A stretch of 64,000 nucleotides of DNA. Source: 66-474 sp035606235. Lineage in GTDB: Bacteria > Pseudomonadota > Gammaproteobacteria > Xanthomonadales > Rhodanobacteraceae. The notes below the pieces were generated by a model. The model ran no database searches, was not told where the DNA came from, and saw only the letters and a program-made list of their open reading frames with translations. The position numbers were made by a program, and so were the translations under genes. The first letter of the stretch is position 1; each line of letters opens with the position of its first letter. This document shows, piece after piece, positions 50,265-59,133 of the stretch. Where the stretch lies: contig DATNFU010000006.1 in the NCBI GenBank assembly GCA_035606235.1, forward strand, positions 1-64,000, given 5' to 3'.

Positions 50265-51343
50265 GCGGAACCTGCCAGCGCGGCCAGCGCTTCGGCTTGG
50301 GCTTCTCGTTGCAACGCGGCGATCAGTTCCTCCAGATCGCCGTCCAGAATTTGCGGCAACTGATGCAGGGTGACGTTGATGCGGTGATCGGTGACGCGTC
50401 CCTGCGGGAAATTGTAGGTGCGGATGCGCTGGCTGCGGTCGCCGGAGCCGACCTGCAACTTGCGCGATTCGGCCTGTGCGCGGGTCTGCTCGCTGCGGCG
50501 CTGGTCCAGCAGTCGCGCCTTCAGCAGGCTCATCGCGCGCGCGCGATTCTTGTGCTGGCTGCGTTCTTCCTGGCATTCGACCACGATGCCCGATGGCAGG
50601 TGGGTGATGCGGATCGCGGAATCGGTCTTGTTGACGTGCTGGCCGCCGGCGCCGGAGGCGCGATAGGTATCCACTTTCAGGTCGGCGGGGTTGATCTCCA
50701 TATCCTCGATTTCGTCCAGCTCCGGCAGGATCGCCACGGTCGCGGCGGAAGTATGGATGCGCCCGGACGCTTCCGTCACCGGCACGCGCTGCACGCGGTG
50801 GGTGCCGGATTCGAATTTCAGCCTGGAATAGGCGCCGCGACCTTCGACCCGCGCGACCGCTTCCTTGTAGCCGCCGTGCTCGCCTTGGTGTTCGGACAAT
50901 AGTTCGGTCCGCCAGCCTTGTCGTTCCGCGTAGCGCAGATACATGCGCAACAGATCGCCCGCGAACAGCGCGGCTTCATCGCCGCCGGTGCCGGCGCGCA
51001 CTTCCAGATAAAGGTTGGCCTCGTCTCGCGGGTCGGGCGGAATCAGCAGGCGCTGCAGTTCCGCATCCAGATCCCGCGCGGTCGATTCCAGCCCGGCGAC
51101 TTCTTCGCGCGCCAGCTCGCGCATGTCCGGGTCGTTCAACATCGCGCGCGCATGCTCCAGCTCGCGCGCGGCGCGTTCGCTGCGTTTCAGCGTGGAAGCC
51201 ACCGGTTGCAGTTGGGCGTATTCGCGCGAAAGTTCGCGGAAGCGCGCGGGGTCTACCGCGATCTCCGGCTGATTCAGCAGGACGCCGATTTCCTCGTGGC
51301 GTTCGAGCAGCCGCTCCAATCGGCGGCGCAGGGCGGGATTCAT
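50261..51343 (-). CDS. prfA: Peptide chain release factor RF1
   Basis: 360 residues, the same as E. coli. The codon-recognition PxT is PVT at 188-190 and the catalytic GGQ is 233-235 (AGGQHVNKTDS). It recognises UAA and UAG. The gene begins 10 bases after the hemA stop, the usual hemA-prfA order. The next gene here is the glycosyltransferase; in many gammaproteobacteria it would be prmC. Confidence 0.98.
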   Translation of the reverse strand: MNPALRRRLERLLERHEEIGVLLNQPEIAVDPARFRELSREYAQLQPVASTLKRSERAARELEHARAMLNDPDMRELAREEVAGLESTARDLDAELQRLLIPPDPRDEANLYLEVRAGTGGDEAALFAGDLLRMYLRYAERQGWRTELLSEHQGEHGGYKEAVARVEGRGAYSRLKFESGTHRVQRVPVTEASGRIHTSAATVAILPELDEIEDMEINPADLKVDTYRASGAGGQHVNKTDSAIRITHLPSGIVVECQEERSQHKNRARAMSLLKARLLDQRRSEQTRAQAESRKLQVGSGDRSQRIRTYNFPQGRVTDHRINVTLHQLPQILDGDLEELIAALQREAQAEALAALAGSA

Positions 51344-51353
51344 GCGCTTGCCA

Positions 51354-52616
51354 TCATGGATTGGAGCCGCCGTCGCCGAACAAGCGCGCGGCGGCGTCGA
51401 GCAGCGCGCTGTCGCCGGATTGCGCGGCTTCGCGCAGGCGCACGCTGGGCGCGTGCAGCAGCTTGCCGGTGAGTGTGTGCGCCAGATATTCCAGCGCCTC
51501 CTGCGGCGGCCGGCCGGCCGCGAGCATTTCCCGCGCGCGCGCAAGTACCGCATCGCGCTGGGCTTCGGCATCCGCGCGCAGTGTCCGCAATGGCTGGTCC
51601 AGCGCGATGGCGCGCCGCCAGGCGAGGTAGCGTTCCACCTGCAATTCGATGATCGCCTCGGCGTCGTGCGCCGCGTTCTCGCGCGAGCGTTGGCTGCTGT
51701 CGATCACCTGCTTGAGATCATCGATGGTGTACAGGAACACATCCGGCAATTGCACCGCGCTGGCTTCGATGTCGCGCGGCACAGCGAGATCCAGCAGGAA
51801 CATCGGCCGGCGGCGGCGCGCCTTGAGCGCGGTTTCCAGCATGGCGCGGGTCAGCACCGGTTCGCGGCTGGCGGTGGCCGCGAGCACGATATCGGCTTCG
51901 GCCAGGTGCTGCGGCAGATCGGCCAGCGCGATCGCATAACCGCCGAAGCGCTTGGCGAGCGCCTGCGCGTTTTCGGCGGTGCGGTTGGCGACGATCAACC
52001 GGCGCACGCTTCGTTCGATAAGATGCCGCGCCGCAAGCTCGATGGTTTCGCCAGCGCCGATCAGCAGCACGCAGGCTTGTTGCAGGTCGGTGAACGCGCG
52101 CTCGACCAGCCGCACCGCAGTGTAGGCCACCGATACCGGCGCGGCTCCGATGCGTGTATCGGTACGCACGCGCTTGGCCACCGCGAACGCGTTCTGCAGC
52201 AGGCGATCCATCGGCGCGTGCAGCGTGCCGGCTTCGTGCGCCACGCGCCAGGCATCCTTCACCTGACCGAGAATCTGCGGTTCGCCCAGCACCATGGAAT
52301 CCAGTCCGGTCGCGACGCGGAACATGTGGCGCACCGCCGCGTCCTCATCATGCCGGTAGAGAAACTCGTCCAGGCGCCCGGGTGTCAATCGATGATGCCG
52401 ATGCAACCATTGCAGCGGCGCATCCTCCGCGCCTTCACTGACATTGCAGTACAACTCGGTGCGGTTGCAGGTTGACAGGATCAGCGCCTCGTCCACGCCG
52501 TTCTGTGCGGCGAGATCGGCCAGCGCAGGCGCGGTGTTCCCTTCGTCGAACGCCACCTGCTCGCGCAGGGCAACGGGCGCGGTCAGATGATTCAAGCCGA
52601 GGGCGATCAGGGGCAT
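51354..52616 (-). CDS. hemA: Glutamyl-tRNA reductase
   Basis: 420 residues. The catalytic Cys50 is in ILSTCNRTELY; the NADPH-binding domain has VLLIGAGETIELAARHL and VANRTAENAQALAKRFG; the dimerisation helix is the C-terminal part. It is the first step of the C5 heme pathway. ATG 52616 is divergent from the TPR lipoprotein gene, 47 bases away, so both promoters must lie in that small spacer, with lolB and ispE downstream on the other side, as in relatives. Confidence 0.98.
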   Translation of the reverse strand: MPLIALGLNHLTAPVALREQVAFDEGNTAPALADLAAQNGVDEALILSTCNRTELYCNVSEGAEDAPLQWLHRHHRLTPGRLDEFLYRHDEDAAVRHMFRVATGLDSMVLGEPQILGQVKDAWRVAHEAGTLHAPMDRLLQNAFAVAKRVRTDTRIGAAPVSVAYTAVRLVERAFTDLQQACVLLIGAGETIELAARHLIERSVRRLIVANRTAENAQALAKRFGGYAIALADLPQHLAEADIVLAATASREPVLTRAMLETALKARRRRPMFLLDLAVPRDIEASAVQLPDVFLYTIDDLKQVIDSSQRSRENAAHDAEAIIELQVERYLAWRRAIALDQPLRTLRADAEAQRDAVLARAREMLAAGRPPQEALEYLAHTLTGKLLHAPSVRLREAAQSGDSALLDAAARLFGDGGSNP

Positions 52617-52663
52617 GGGAGGGTTCGACGCGACGCGTTAAGCTGTCGCCTCAGGAAACGCAA

Positions 52664-54418
52664 ATGGAAGGGCATAGTGTGCGTATGCGTCAGGCCAAGT
52701 TCAAGCTGAAACACCGGCTTAGCGCTTTGCTGCTGGCTGTCGGCACACTCGTGCTGAGCGCCTGCGCCTCGGCGCCGCGACACAATGAGGCCGCCGCGCG
52801 GCTGCAGCAACCTCTGGCCACGCTGGAGCTTCCCGCGCAACCCGGCCAGGATGCCGCTGCGCTGGTATTGGCCGCAGAGTTCGCCCTGCAGCACGACGAT
52901 CCGAAAACCGCCGCGGCGGACTACGCGCAGGCGGCTTCTGCTTCGAATGATCCCAAGATCGTGCAACGCGCCGTCGAGCTGAATCTCGCCCTGCAGAACG
53001 AAAAAGTCGCCCCGGCGCTGATCCAGCGCTGGCAGGCGCTCGGTGCTCGGCCTCGCGAATTGGCCGGCGCGCGCGGGCAACTGGCGATGCTGCAAGGACA
53101 TCGCGACGAAGCGCAGAAGCAGTTCGCGATTTTGCTTGCGGCGAACAATCTCGATGATTGGCGTGCGTTCGGGCGCGCGTTGGTCGAGGCGCGCGATCCG
53201 GCGCTCGCCGGCATATTGCTTGAGACGCTGGCCCCCCCATCCCGATTGCCGGTTGACGAAAAATTGTGGGTCGCTTTCAGCCAGCTCGGCGAAAAACTGG
53301 GTCGGCACGCCTACGCGCAGCAACTGGCGGATGCGGCGGTCAAGCGCTTCGGCGGCGAAGCCAGTCTGCTGTGGGCGGCGCAGATGAAGCTGTCCGCGGG
53401 CGATCGCGTCGGCGCGAAAAGACTGTTCGCGCAGGCCCTGGGCAAGAACCCCGGTGACACGCAGTTGCGCATCGCCTATGCGGGCCTGCTCGATCAGGAT
53501 GGCGACAAGGCCGGCGCGGAACGCGTGCTGACGCTGGGGCCGCAGGATGCGCAAACCTGGGCGGCGCGCGTTGCCTACGCCGCGCGCGCCAAGGACAAGG
53601 CGCTGCTTGCCAAACTGTACGCGCAATTGAGGCAGGCACCGGCGCAGGTGCGCGACGACAGTGTGTTCCTGCTTGGCCAGCTGGCCGAATTGCTGGACAA
53701 GGACAGCGAGGCGCTGAAGTGGTACAGCCAGGTTTCCGATGACGACGAGCATGCGTTCGAAGCGCAGGCGCGCAGCGCGGTACTGATCGACAAAAGTGGC
53801 GATCATGACCGCGCGCATCAGATCGCCCGGCAATTGCAGCAGGATTACGCGGATGATCCGGATCACCTGCGCGCGGCTTACCAGCTCGATGCCGAGTTGT
53901 ATGCGAAGAATGGAAACGACGAGCAGGCGATCGCCGCCTTCAGTCGCGGGCTGCATGCCTTGCCCGACGATCCGGAAATGCTCTACGGCCGGGCGCTGAG
54001 CGAGGCCGAAGCCGGCAATACCAATACCGCGGTGGCGGATCTGCGCCATCTGCTGACATTGAAGCCCGGCGACGTGGAAGCGATGAACGCACTCGGCTAC
54101 ACGCTGGCGGATTCCAATCAGCATCTGGACGAGGCCACGCAGCTGCTGCGCAAGGCGCTGGCGGCAAAGCCCGATGAGCCGGCGATCATGGATTCCTGGG
54201 GCTGGCTGCAATACCGGCTCGGCCATTTCGATGACGCGGAGAAAATCCTGCGCCGCGCCTGGGACAAGAGCAAGGATGCCGACATCGGCGTCCATCTGGG
54301 CGAGGTGCTGTGGAAGCGCGGCAATGCGGCTGCGGCGCGGACGGTGTTCGCCGAGGTACGCAAGCTCGATCCCGACAACAAGGATCTGCGCGCCGCGATG
54401 GAGCGCCTGCATCCGTGA
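52664..54418 (+). CDS. TPR-repeat lipoprotein
   Basis: 584 residues from ATG 52664 (AGGA 8 bases upstream); MRQAKFKLK 7 codons later is an alternative start. A signal with lipobox LSAC (LVLSACAS) gives a lipidated periplasmic protein. The rest is TPR-like: LSEAEAGNTNTAVADLRHLL, MNALGYTLADSNQHLDEATQ and MDSWGWLQYRLGHFDDAEKI. It sits between hemA and lolB, a placement seen in Xanthomonadales. The stop overlaps the lolB GTG. Specific function unknown; an outer-membrane assembly or chaperone role is inference. Confidence 0.9.
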   Translation: MEGHSVRMRQAKFKLKHRLSALLLAVGTLVLSACASAPRHNEAAARLQQPLATLELPAQPGQDAAALVLAAEFALQHDDPKTAAADYAQAASASNDPKIVQRAVELNLALQNEKVAPALIQRWQALGARPRELAGARGQLAMLQGHRDEAQKQFAILLAANNLDDWRAFGRALVEARDPALAGILLETLAPPSRLPVDEKLWVAFSQLGEKLGRHAYAQQLADAAVKRFGGEASLLWAAQMKLSAGDRVGAKRLFAQALGKNPGDTQLRIAYAGLLDQDGDKAGAERVLTLGPQDAQTWAARVAYAARAKDKALLAKLYAQLRQAPAQVRDDSVFLLGQLAELLDKDSEALKWYSQVSDDDEHAFEAQARSAVLIDKSGDHDRAHQIARQLQQDYADDPDHLRAAYQLDAELYAKNGNDEQAIAAFSRGLHALPDDPEMLYGRALSEAEAGNTNTAVADLRHLLTLKPGDVEAMNALGYTLADSNQHLDEATQLLRKALAAKPDEPAIMDSWGWLQYRLGHFDDAEKILRRAWDKSKDADIGVHLGEVLWKRGNAAAARTVFAEVRKLDPDNKDLRAAMERLHP

Positions 54419-55026
54419 TCCACGACTTGCGTTTCGCACTGCGGCTGCTTGTCGCTTCGGCATTGCTCGCACTGGCCGCATGCGCGCCGGTGCGCACGCG
54501 CGGCACCGCTGCGCAACTGGCCGCGCAAACCGCGCGCGAACAGCGGCTTGGGGTGCAAACACACTGGAGCCTGCAAGGTCGCTTCGCGGTTTCGGACGGG
54601 CACGATGGCGGCAGCGGCAATCTTTCATGGCAACAGAACGGCGATCGCTATTCACTGATCCTGCGCGCACCGGTGACCGGCAAGACGGCGCGCCTGCAGG
54701 GCGGCCCCGAAGGCGCGGTGCTGACCGGCGTGCATCAATCTCCCATCCAGGGCGTCGATGCGCAGGCGCTGTTGGCCGATCAGTTCGGCTGGCAGATGCC
54801 GGTCGCGCAATTGACCTGGTGGGTGCGCGGCTTGCGCGCGCCGGATTCATCCGCCCAATTGAGCTACGGCGAAAACGGGCTGCCCTCGCTGCTGCAGCAG
54901 GATGGCTGGAAGGTCGAATACCGCGACTGGTATGCCGATCGCAATCCGCCGCTGCCGCGCAAGGTGTACGCGAGCAAGCCACCGTACTCGGTGCGGTTGT
55001 TGATCGAAACGTGGCAGATGCCGTGA
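54415..55026 (+). CDS. lolB: Outer membrane lipoprotein receptor LolB
   Basis: 203 residues from a GTG at 54415 overlapping the TPR lipoprotein stop. The signal and lipobox are LLALAACAP. The LolB fold begins WSLQGRFAVSDG and SWQQNGDRYSLILRAP, and the C-terminal part has SYGENGLPSLLQQDGWKVEY. It accepts lipoproteins from LolA and inserts them into the outer membrane. It precedes ispE by 234 bases. Confidence 0.95.
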   Translation: MIHDLRFALRLLVASALLALAACAPVRTRGTAAQLAAQTAREQRLGVQTHWSLQGRFAVSDGHDGGSGNLSWQQNGDRYSLILRAPVTGKTARLQGGPEGAVLTGVHQSPIQGVDAQALLADQFGWQMPVAQLTWWVRGLRAPDSSAQLSYGENGLPSLLQQDGWKVEYRDWYADRNPPLPRKVYASKPPYSVRLLIETWQMP

Positions 55027-55260
55027 GAGCCTGCAAATCTGCCGTGCTTGAGTGATTCAAAACAATTGCGGGCGCCGGCCCGGCCATCCTGGTCGGTCGC
55101 TCGGCCGGGCACGCGACGCGATTCAACGCATCGCGCAACGCTCCGCTTCGTCCTCATGTACTGACGTGTACACTCCAGTTCCTGCGCTCCGGCGCTGCCA
55201 CGCTCCGGCCGCGCGCAACCTGCCTTCGCTCGCGACGCTTTGCAAACCGCTCTGCCCTCG

Positions 55261-56169
55261 ATGATCAAGCCCAATAGCTGGAGCACCTGGCCCGCGCCGG
55301 CCAAGTTGAACCTGTTCCTGCGCATCGTCGGCCTGCGCGCGGATGGATATCACCTTTTGCAGACTGTGTTTCGCCTGCTGGATTGGGGCGACGAGATTCG
55401 CTTGCGGGTGCGTGATGATGGTGCGATCGTCCGCGTTGCCGGTGCCAATGTCATCGGCGCTGATGATGATCTCGCGGTGCGCGCCGCACACGCGTTGCGA
55501 CATGCAACCGGAACCCGCCTTGGCGCCGACATTGTGGTGGAGAAAAAAATCCCCATCGGCGCAGGCTTGGGTGGCGGCAGTTCGGACGCGGCGAGTGTGC
55601 TGCTCGCCTTGAACGAGTTATGGCACACACGATGCTCGCGCGAACAACTGGCCGGGCTGGGATTGATGTTGGGCGCCGACGTGCCGGTATTCGTGCGCGG
55701 GCATAGCGCCTGGGCTGAAGGGATAGGCGAGAAATTGACGCAAATGGAGCTGCCGCGATGCTGGTATGTGATGCTCGATGCGGGTATCCATGTCTCCACC
55801 GGCGCGCTGTTCCAAGCTCCTGAATTGACACGCAATGCCGTCCCGGCGACAATTCCGGGCTTCGTTTCCGGGATAATCCGCGACAACGCCTTCGAACCGG
55901 TGGTGCGGGCGCGTTGCCCGCAAGTGGCCGTGGCGCTGGATTGGCTCGGCCAATTTGGCGCGGCGCGGCTGTCCGGCACTGGCGGCGCGGTATTTCTGGA
56001 AGTCGAAACCGAACGGGAAGCGCGCGCGATCGCGGAGAAATGCCCGCGGGAGTTCATCGCCTGGGTGGCGCGTGGTGTGGATGTTTCGCCATTGGAAGAG
56101 GCGCTTACCCGAAGCAGGAGCCGCGAAGGAGCGCCACTGGATTGCCGCTTGCGCGGGAATGACTGTTGA
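55261..56169 (+). CDS. ispE: 4-diphosphocytidyl-2-C-methyl-D-erythritol kinase
   Basis: 302 residues, somewhat longer than the 283 of E. coli. The GHMP-kinase ATP loop PIGAGLGGGSSDAAS is near 98-112, and an N-terminal WPAPAKLNLFLRI block holds the catalytic Lys. A C-terminal motif (LSGTGGAVFLE) follows the family. It phosphorylates CDP-ME in the MEP isoprenoid pathway. The last 15-odd residues (SREGAPLDCRLRGNDC) come from a dispersed repeat that runs into the gene. It starts the ispE-tRNA-Gln-prs-rplY-pth-ychF run. The 234-base upstream gap shows no other gene. Confidence 0.96.
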   Translation: MIKPNSWSTWPAPAKLNLFLRIVGLRADGYHLLQTVFRLLDWGDEIRLRVRDDGAIVRVAGANVIGADDDLAVRAAHALRHATGTRLGADIVVEKKIPIGAGLGGGSSDAASVLLALNELWHTRCSREQLAGLGLMLGADVPVFVRGHSAWAEGIGEKLTQMELPRCWYVMLDAGIHVSTGALFQAPELTRNAVPATIPGFVSGIIRDNAFEPVVRARCPQVAVALDWLGQFGAARLSGTGGAVFLEVETEREARAIAEKCPREFIAWVARGVDVSPLEEALTRSRSREGAPLDCRLRGNDC

Positions 56170-56189
56170 GGTTTGCATTCGATCATTGG

Positions 56190-56264
56190 TGGGGCGTCGC
56201 CAAGTGGTAAGGCACCGGGTTTTGATCCCGGCATTCGCAGGTTCGAATCCTGCCGCCCCAGCCA
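56190..56264 (+). tRNA. tRNA-Gln (anticodon TTG)
   Basis: A 75-base cloverleaf with encoded CCA at 56262-56264. Acceptor TGGGGCG pairs with CGCCCCA, and the anticodon stem CCGGG/CCCGG encloses loop TTTTGAT, anticodon TTG. T arm contains GGTTCGAATCC. It is located between ispE and prs, as in related genomes. Confidence 0.97.
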
Positions 56265-56301
56265 CGATCCGCTTTTTCAAGGATGGATGAGCGATATCAA
56301 G

Positions 56302-56343
56302 ATGGATTCCGGGTTCTGCGCTCGGCGCGACTGGAATGACGGC
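56302..56343. repeat. ATTCCGG-family dispersed repeat, copy 2
   Basis: TGGATTCCGGGTTCTGCGCT followed by CGGCGCGACTGGAATGACGG, an imperfect inverted pair, between tRNA-Gln and prs. Same family as near 24855, 58226 and 58989. Confidence 0.7.
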
Positions 56344-56413
56344 AAATTTGTAGATTTCCCAAGATCTTGGTCCCGAGTCCCGCAGTGGCAACCCACAACC
56401 GGCATTATTCAAG

Positions 56414-57373
56414 ATGAACACGGCTTCCGGCCTGATGCTGTTCAGCGGCAATGCTTCCCGCAAACTGGCGGGTGACGTCGCGCATTGCCTGGGCGAGCCG
56501 CTCGGCAAGGCGCTGGTGGGCAGGTTCTCCGACGGCGAGGTGCAGGTCGAAATCGAGGAGAACGTGCGCAAGCAGGACGTGTTCGTGATGCAGTCCACTT
56601 GCGCGCCGTCCGCGGAGAATCTGATGGAACTGCTGGTGCTGGTGGATGCGCTCAAGCGCGCCTCGGCGGCCAGTGTCACCGCGGTGATTCCGTATTTCGG
56701 TTATGCGCGGCAGGATCGCCGCTTGCGCGCAGGGCGGGTGCCGATTACCGCCAAAGTTGCCGCGCAGATGATCGGCGTCGTCGGCACCGATCGCGTGCTG
56801 ACCGTGGATATACACGCTGACCAGATTCAGGGTTTCTTCGATATCCCGCTGGACAACGTGTACGCCTCACCGGTGCTGCTGGCCGACATCTGGCGTTCGC
56901 AGGGCATGGATAATTTGATCGTGGTCAGCCCCGACGTGGGCGGCGTGGTGCGCGCACGCGCGGTGGCGAAACGACTGGATGATGCGGATCTGGCGATCAT
57001 CGACAAACGCCGTCCGCGCGCCAACGAAGCCACGGTGATGAACATCATCGGCGACGTGGACGGCAAGGTTTGCGTGCTGGTGGACGACATCGTGGATACC
57101 GCGGGCACCTTGTGCGCGGCGGCCGCGGCGCTGAAGGACCGCGGCGCGCAAAAAGTGGTCGCCTACTGCACGCATCCGGTGCTGTCCGGTCCGGCGGTGG
57201 CGAACATCACCAAATCGCAGATGGACGAGCTGGTAGTCACCGATACCATTCCGCTGAGCGAGGCTGCAGGGGGATGCGGCAAGATCCGCCAGCTTTCGGT
57301 CGCGCAACTGCTGGCCGAAACCGTGCGTCGCATGGCTTTCGGCGAGTCGGTGAGTAGTTTGTACGTGGATTGA
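56414..57373 (+). CDS. prs: Ribose-phosphate pyrophosphokinase (PRPP synthetase)
   Basis: 319 residues. The ATP site FGYARQDRR, the metal/ribose-5-phosphate loop DIHADQIQGFFDIP and the PRPP-binding motif VLVDDIVDTAGT are complete. It supplies PRPP for nucleotide, His and Trp synthesis. It lies in the conserved ispE-prs-rplY order. Confidence 0.97.
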   Translation: MNTASGLMLFSGNASRKLAGDVAHCLGEPLGKALVGRFSDGEVQVEIEENVRKQDVFVMQSTCAPSAENLMELLVLVDALKRASAASVTAVIPYFGYARQDRRLRAGRVPITAKVAAQMIGVVGTDRVLTVDIHADQIQGFFDIPLDNVYASPVLLADIWRSQGMDNLIVVSPDVGGVVRARAVAKRLDDADLAIIDKRRPRANEATVMNIIGDVDGKVCVLVDDIVDTAGTLCAAAAALKDRGAQKVVAYCTHPVLSGPAVANITKSQMDELVVTDTIPLSEAAGGCGKIRQLSVAQLLAETVRRMAFGESVSSLYVD

Positions 57374-57438
57374 ATAAAGAGCGAGCAATGGGGATTTCGC
57401 TTATTGGGTGAGGTTCGTGGCTCGCATTCCGTTTCACT

Positions 57439-57482
57439 ACTTCCCTGGTCGCGGGGAAGTTTCCAGGTCACCGTGAGGTGAC
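57439..57482 (+). promoter_or_regulatory. Two-hairpin leader upstream of rplY
   Basis: ACTTCCC-TGGTCGCG-GGGAAGT (57439-57460) and GTCACC-GTGA-GGTGAC (57467-57482) form two hairpins 26 bases before the rplY ATG (57509). Such paired stems are common in ribosomal-protein leaders that bind the product. I do not know an L25/CTC leader with this shape. Confidence 0.4.
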
Positions 57483-57508
57483 ATCATGCAAACCTGAGGT
57501 AACAAGCA

Positions 57509-58198
57509 ATGGCAAAGACCCATGAAATTGCGGCACAGGGCCGCACGGACCAGGGCAAGGGTGCGAGCCGCCGCCTGCGTCGTGCCGGGCACGTGCCCGC
57601 AATCGTCTACGGAGCGGGCGCGCCTCCGCAGAACATCCAGTTCGAGCACAACACGCTCGCGCTGGCCGCGCGCAACGAGTGGTTCACCTCCTCGATCCTC
57701 GATCTGCTGATCGACGGCAATCGCCAGAAGGTGTTGCTGCGCGACGTGCAGAAGCATCCGTTCAAACCGCAACTGCTGCACCTGGACTTCCTGCGCATCA
57801 ATGAGAATCAGGCGATCCGCGTGCGGGTGCCGCTGCACTTCGTCAATCAGGACAAGTCGCCGGCCGGCAAGGCTTCGGGGGTGGTGGTATCGCACGCCAT
57901 GACCGAGGTCGAAGTGTCGTGCCTGCCGAGGGATCTGCCGGAGCATCTGGAAGTCGACCTGATCGCCCTGCAGCTCGGCGATATCGTGCACATGTCCGAC
58001 ATCAGCCTGCCGGCAGGCGTCGAGATTCCGGAATTGAAGCTCGGCAAGGAGCACGACCATCCGGTGGTCACCGCGCAGGAAATTCGCGAGGAAGCCGAAC
58101 CGGTGGCAGAGGCCGCCGAAGGCGCGGTACCGGCGGAAGGTGTGGTTGCGCCAACGGCGGCTGCGCCGGCGCCTGCCGCGAAGAAGGAAGAGAAGTAG
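57509..58198 (+). CDS. rplY: 50S ribosomal protein L25/general stress protein Ctc
   Basis: 229 residues: an N-terminal L25 domain (about 1-95; GRTDQGKGASRRLRRAGHVP) and a C-terminal Ctc beta domain (about 95-190), with an Ala/Glu-rich tail. It is the long bacterial form, binding 5S rRNA. GAGGT precedes the ATG by about 9 bases. It follows prs and precedes pth, as in relatives. Confidence 0.97.
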   Translation: MAKTHEIAAQGRTDQGKGASRRLRRAGHVPAIVYGAGAPPQNIQFEHNTLALAARNEWFTSSILDLLIDGNRQKVLLRDVQKHPFKPQLLHLDFLRINENQAIRVRVPLHFVNQDKSPAGKASGVVVSHAMTEVEVSCLPRDLPEHLEVDLIALQLGDIVHMSDISLPAGVEIPELKLGKEHDHPVVTAQEIREEAEPVAEAAEGAVPAEGVVAPTAAAPAPAAKKEEK

Positions 58199-58225
58199 GG
58201 CGGATCTTGGCAAGTAACAGGAGTT

Positions 58226-58332
58226 CGTCATTCCGGCGCAAGCAGGAACCCAGCGACTTTGCTGTGTTGTAACAAAGGCACCGGGTTCCGGGTTCCGTTC
58301 CCAATGAATCGGGAACGGCCCCGGAATGACGA
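58226..58332. repeat. ATTCCGG-family dispersed repeat, copy 3
   Basis: GTCATTCCGGCGCAAGCAGG runs on through a GGGTTCCG/CGGGAACGG stem to GGCCCCGGAATGACG, an inverted GTCATTCC/GGAATGAC arrangement. It spans most of the rplY-pth gap. Confidence 0.75.
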
Positions 58333-58368
58333 TACTGATGATTGCTCGCTTCCGAGCCCGTTCGCCCT

Positions 58369-58977
58369 ATGTCACAAATTCGCCTGATCGTCGGTTTGGG
58401 CAACCCCGGAACCGAACACCTGCGCACCCGGCACAATGCCGGGTTCTGGTTCGTGGATGCGCTGGCATCGGGCGACAACGCGCGCTTCGGTTTCGAGAAC
58501 AAGTTGCACGCCGAAACCAGCCGCGTGCGCATCGGCCAGGCGCAGGTATATCTGCTGAAGCCGACCACCTTCATGAACAAGAGTGGCATCGCAGTGGCTT
58601 CGGCTTTGCGCTACTGGAAGATCGAGCCCGAGGAAATGCTGGTCGTGCACGATGATCTGGATCTGCCGCCGGGCGCCGCGCGCTTGAAGTTTGACGGCGG
58701 ACACGGCGGTCAGAATGGCTTGCGTGATCTGTTCGAGCACCTCGGGCACGGTCGGTTTCATCGTCTGCGCATCGGCATTGGTCATCCCGGACACAAGGAT
58801 CGCGTCACGCCATGGGTGTTGGGCAAACCGTCGCAATCCGACGAGGAAGCGATGCTGGATGCGGTCGCGCGCGGCTTGAACCAATTGCCGCGCATTGTTG
58901 CCGGTGATTTCAATGAGGCGATGAAGAACCTGCATACGACGCGGGATTCGGAACCCGGGACTCGGGACTCCGACTGA
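58369..58977 (+). CDS. pth: Peptidyl-tRNA hydrolase
   Basis: 202 residues from ATG 58369. Catalytic His22 is in RHNAGFWF, with the supporting Asp in HDDLDLPPG and substrate contacts in PTTFMNKSG. It frees tRNA from stalled peptidyl-tRNA. The C-terminal ~11 residues (RDSEPGTRDSD) derive from repeat-like DNA rather than the family. The gene sits between repeat copies 3 and 4. Confidence 0.96.
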   Translation: MSQIRLIVGLGNPGTEHLRTRHNAGFWFVDALASGDNARFGFENKLHAETSRVRIGQAQVYLLKPTTFMNKSGIAVASALRYWKIEPEEMLVVHDDLDLPPGAARLKFDGGHGGQNGLRDLFEHLGHGRFHRLRIGIGHPGHKDRVTPWVLGKPSQSDEEAMLDAVARGLNQLPRIVAGDFNEAMKNLHTTRDSEPGTRDSD

Positions 58978-58988
58978 GCCGCTTTGCT

Positions 58989-59070
58989 CGTCATTCCGGC
59001 GCAGGCCGGGATCCCGTTTCATCTGTCCCGAACGGAAGCAAAATGGATTCCGGCTTTCGCCGGAATGACG
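58989..59070. repeat. ATTCCGG-family dispersed repeat, copy 4
   Basis: CGTCATTCCGGCGCAGGCCGG and, 50 bases on, an inverted CCGGCTTTCGCCGGAATGACG. A translated reading of this segment mimics a protein start (VIPAQAGIP, WIPAFAGMT), which is why open frames here extend misleadingly into ychF. Not coding. Confidence 0.8.
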
Positions 59071-59133
59071 AATTCGTTAACGCCACTGCGTATTCCACAA
59101 TGCGCATTTCTCAAACCGGTTCCCGGAGCTTCA

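Noticed and set aside
52607..55138. A long open frame (about 843 codons) antisense to the TPR lipoprotein and lolB
   Set aside because: Same GC-shadow effect; Arg-rich, with no recognisable motif, and the sense genes are well supported.
58984..59133. A longer ychF with an extra 50-residue N-terminus
   Set aside because: The extension reads through a dispersed ATTCCGG repeat (VIPAQAGIP-type peptide); family length and start fit ATG 59134.
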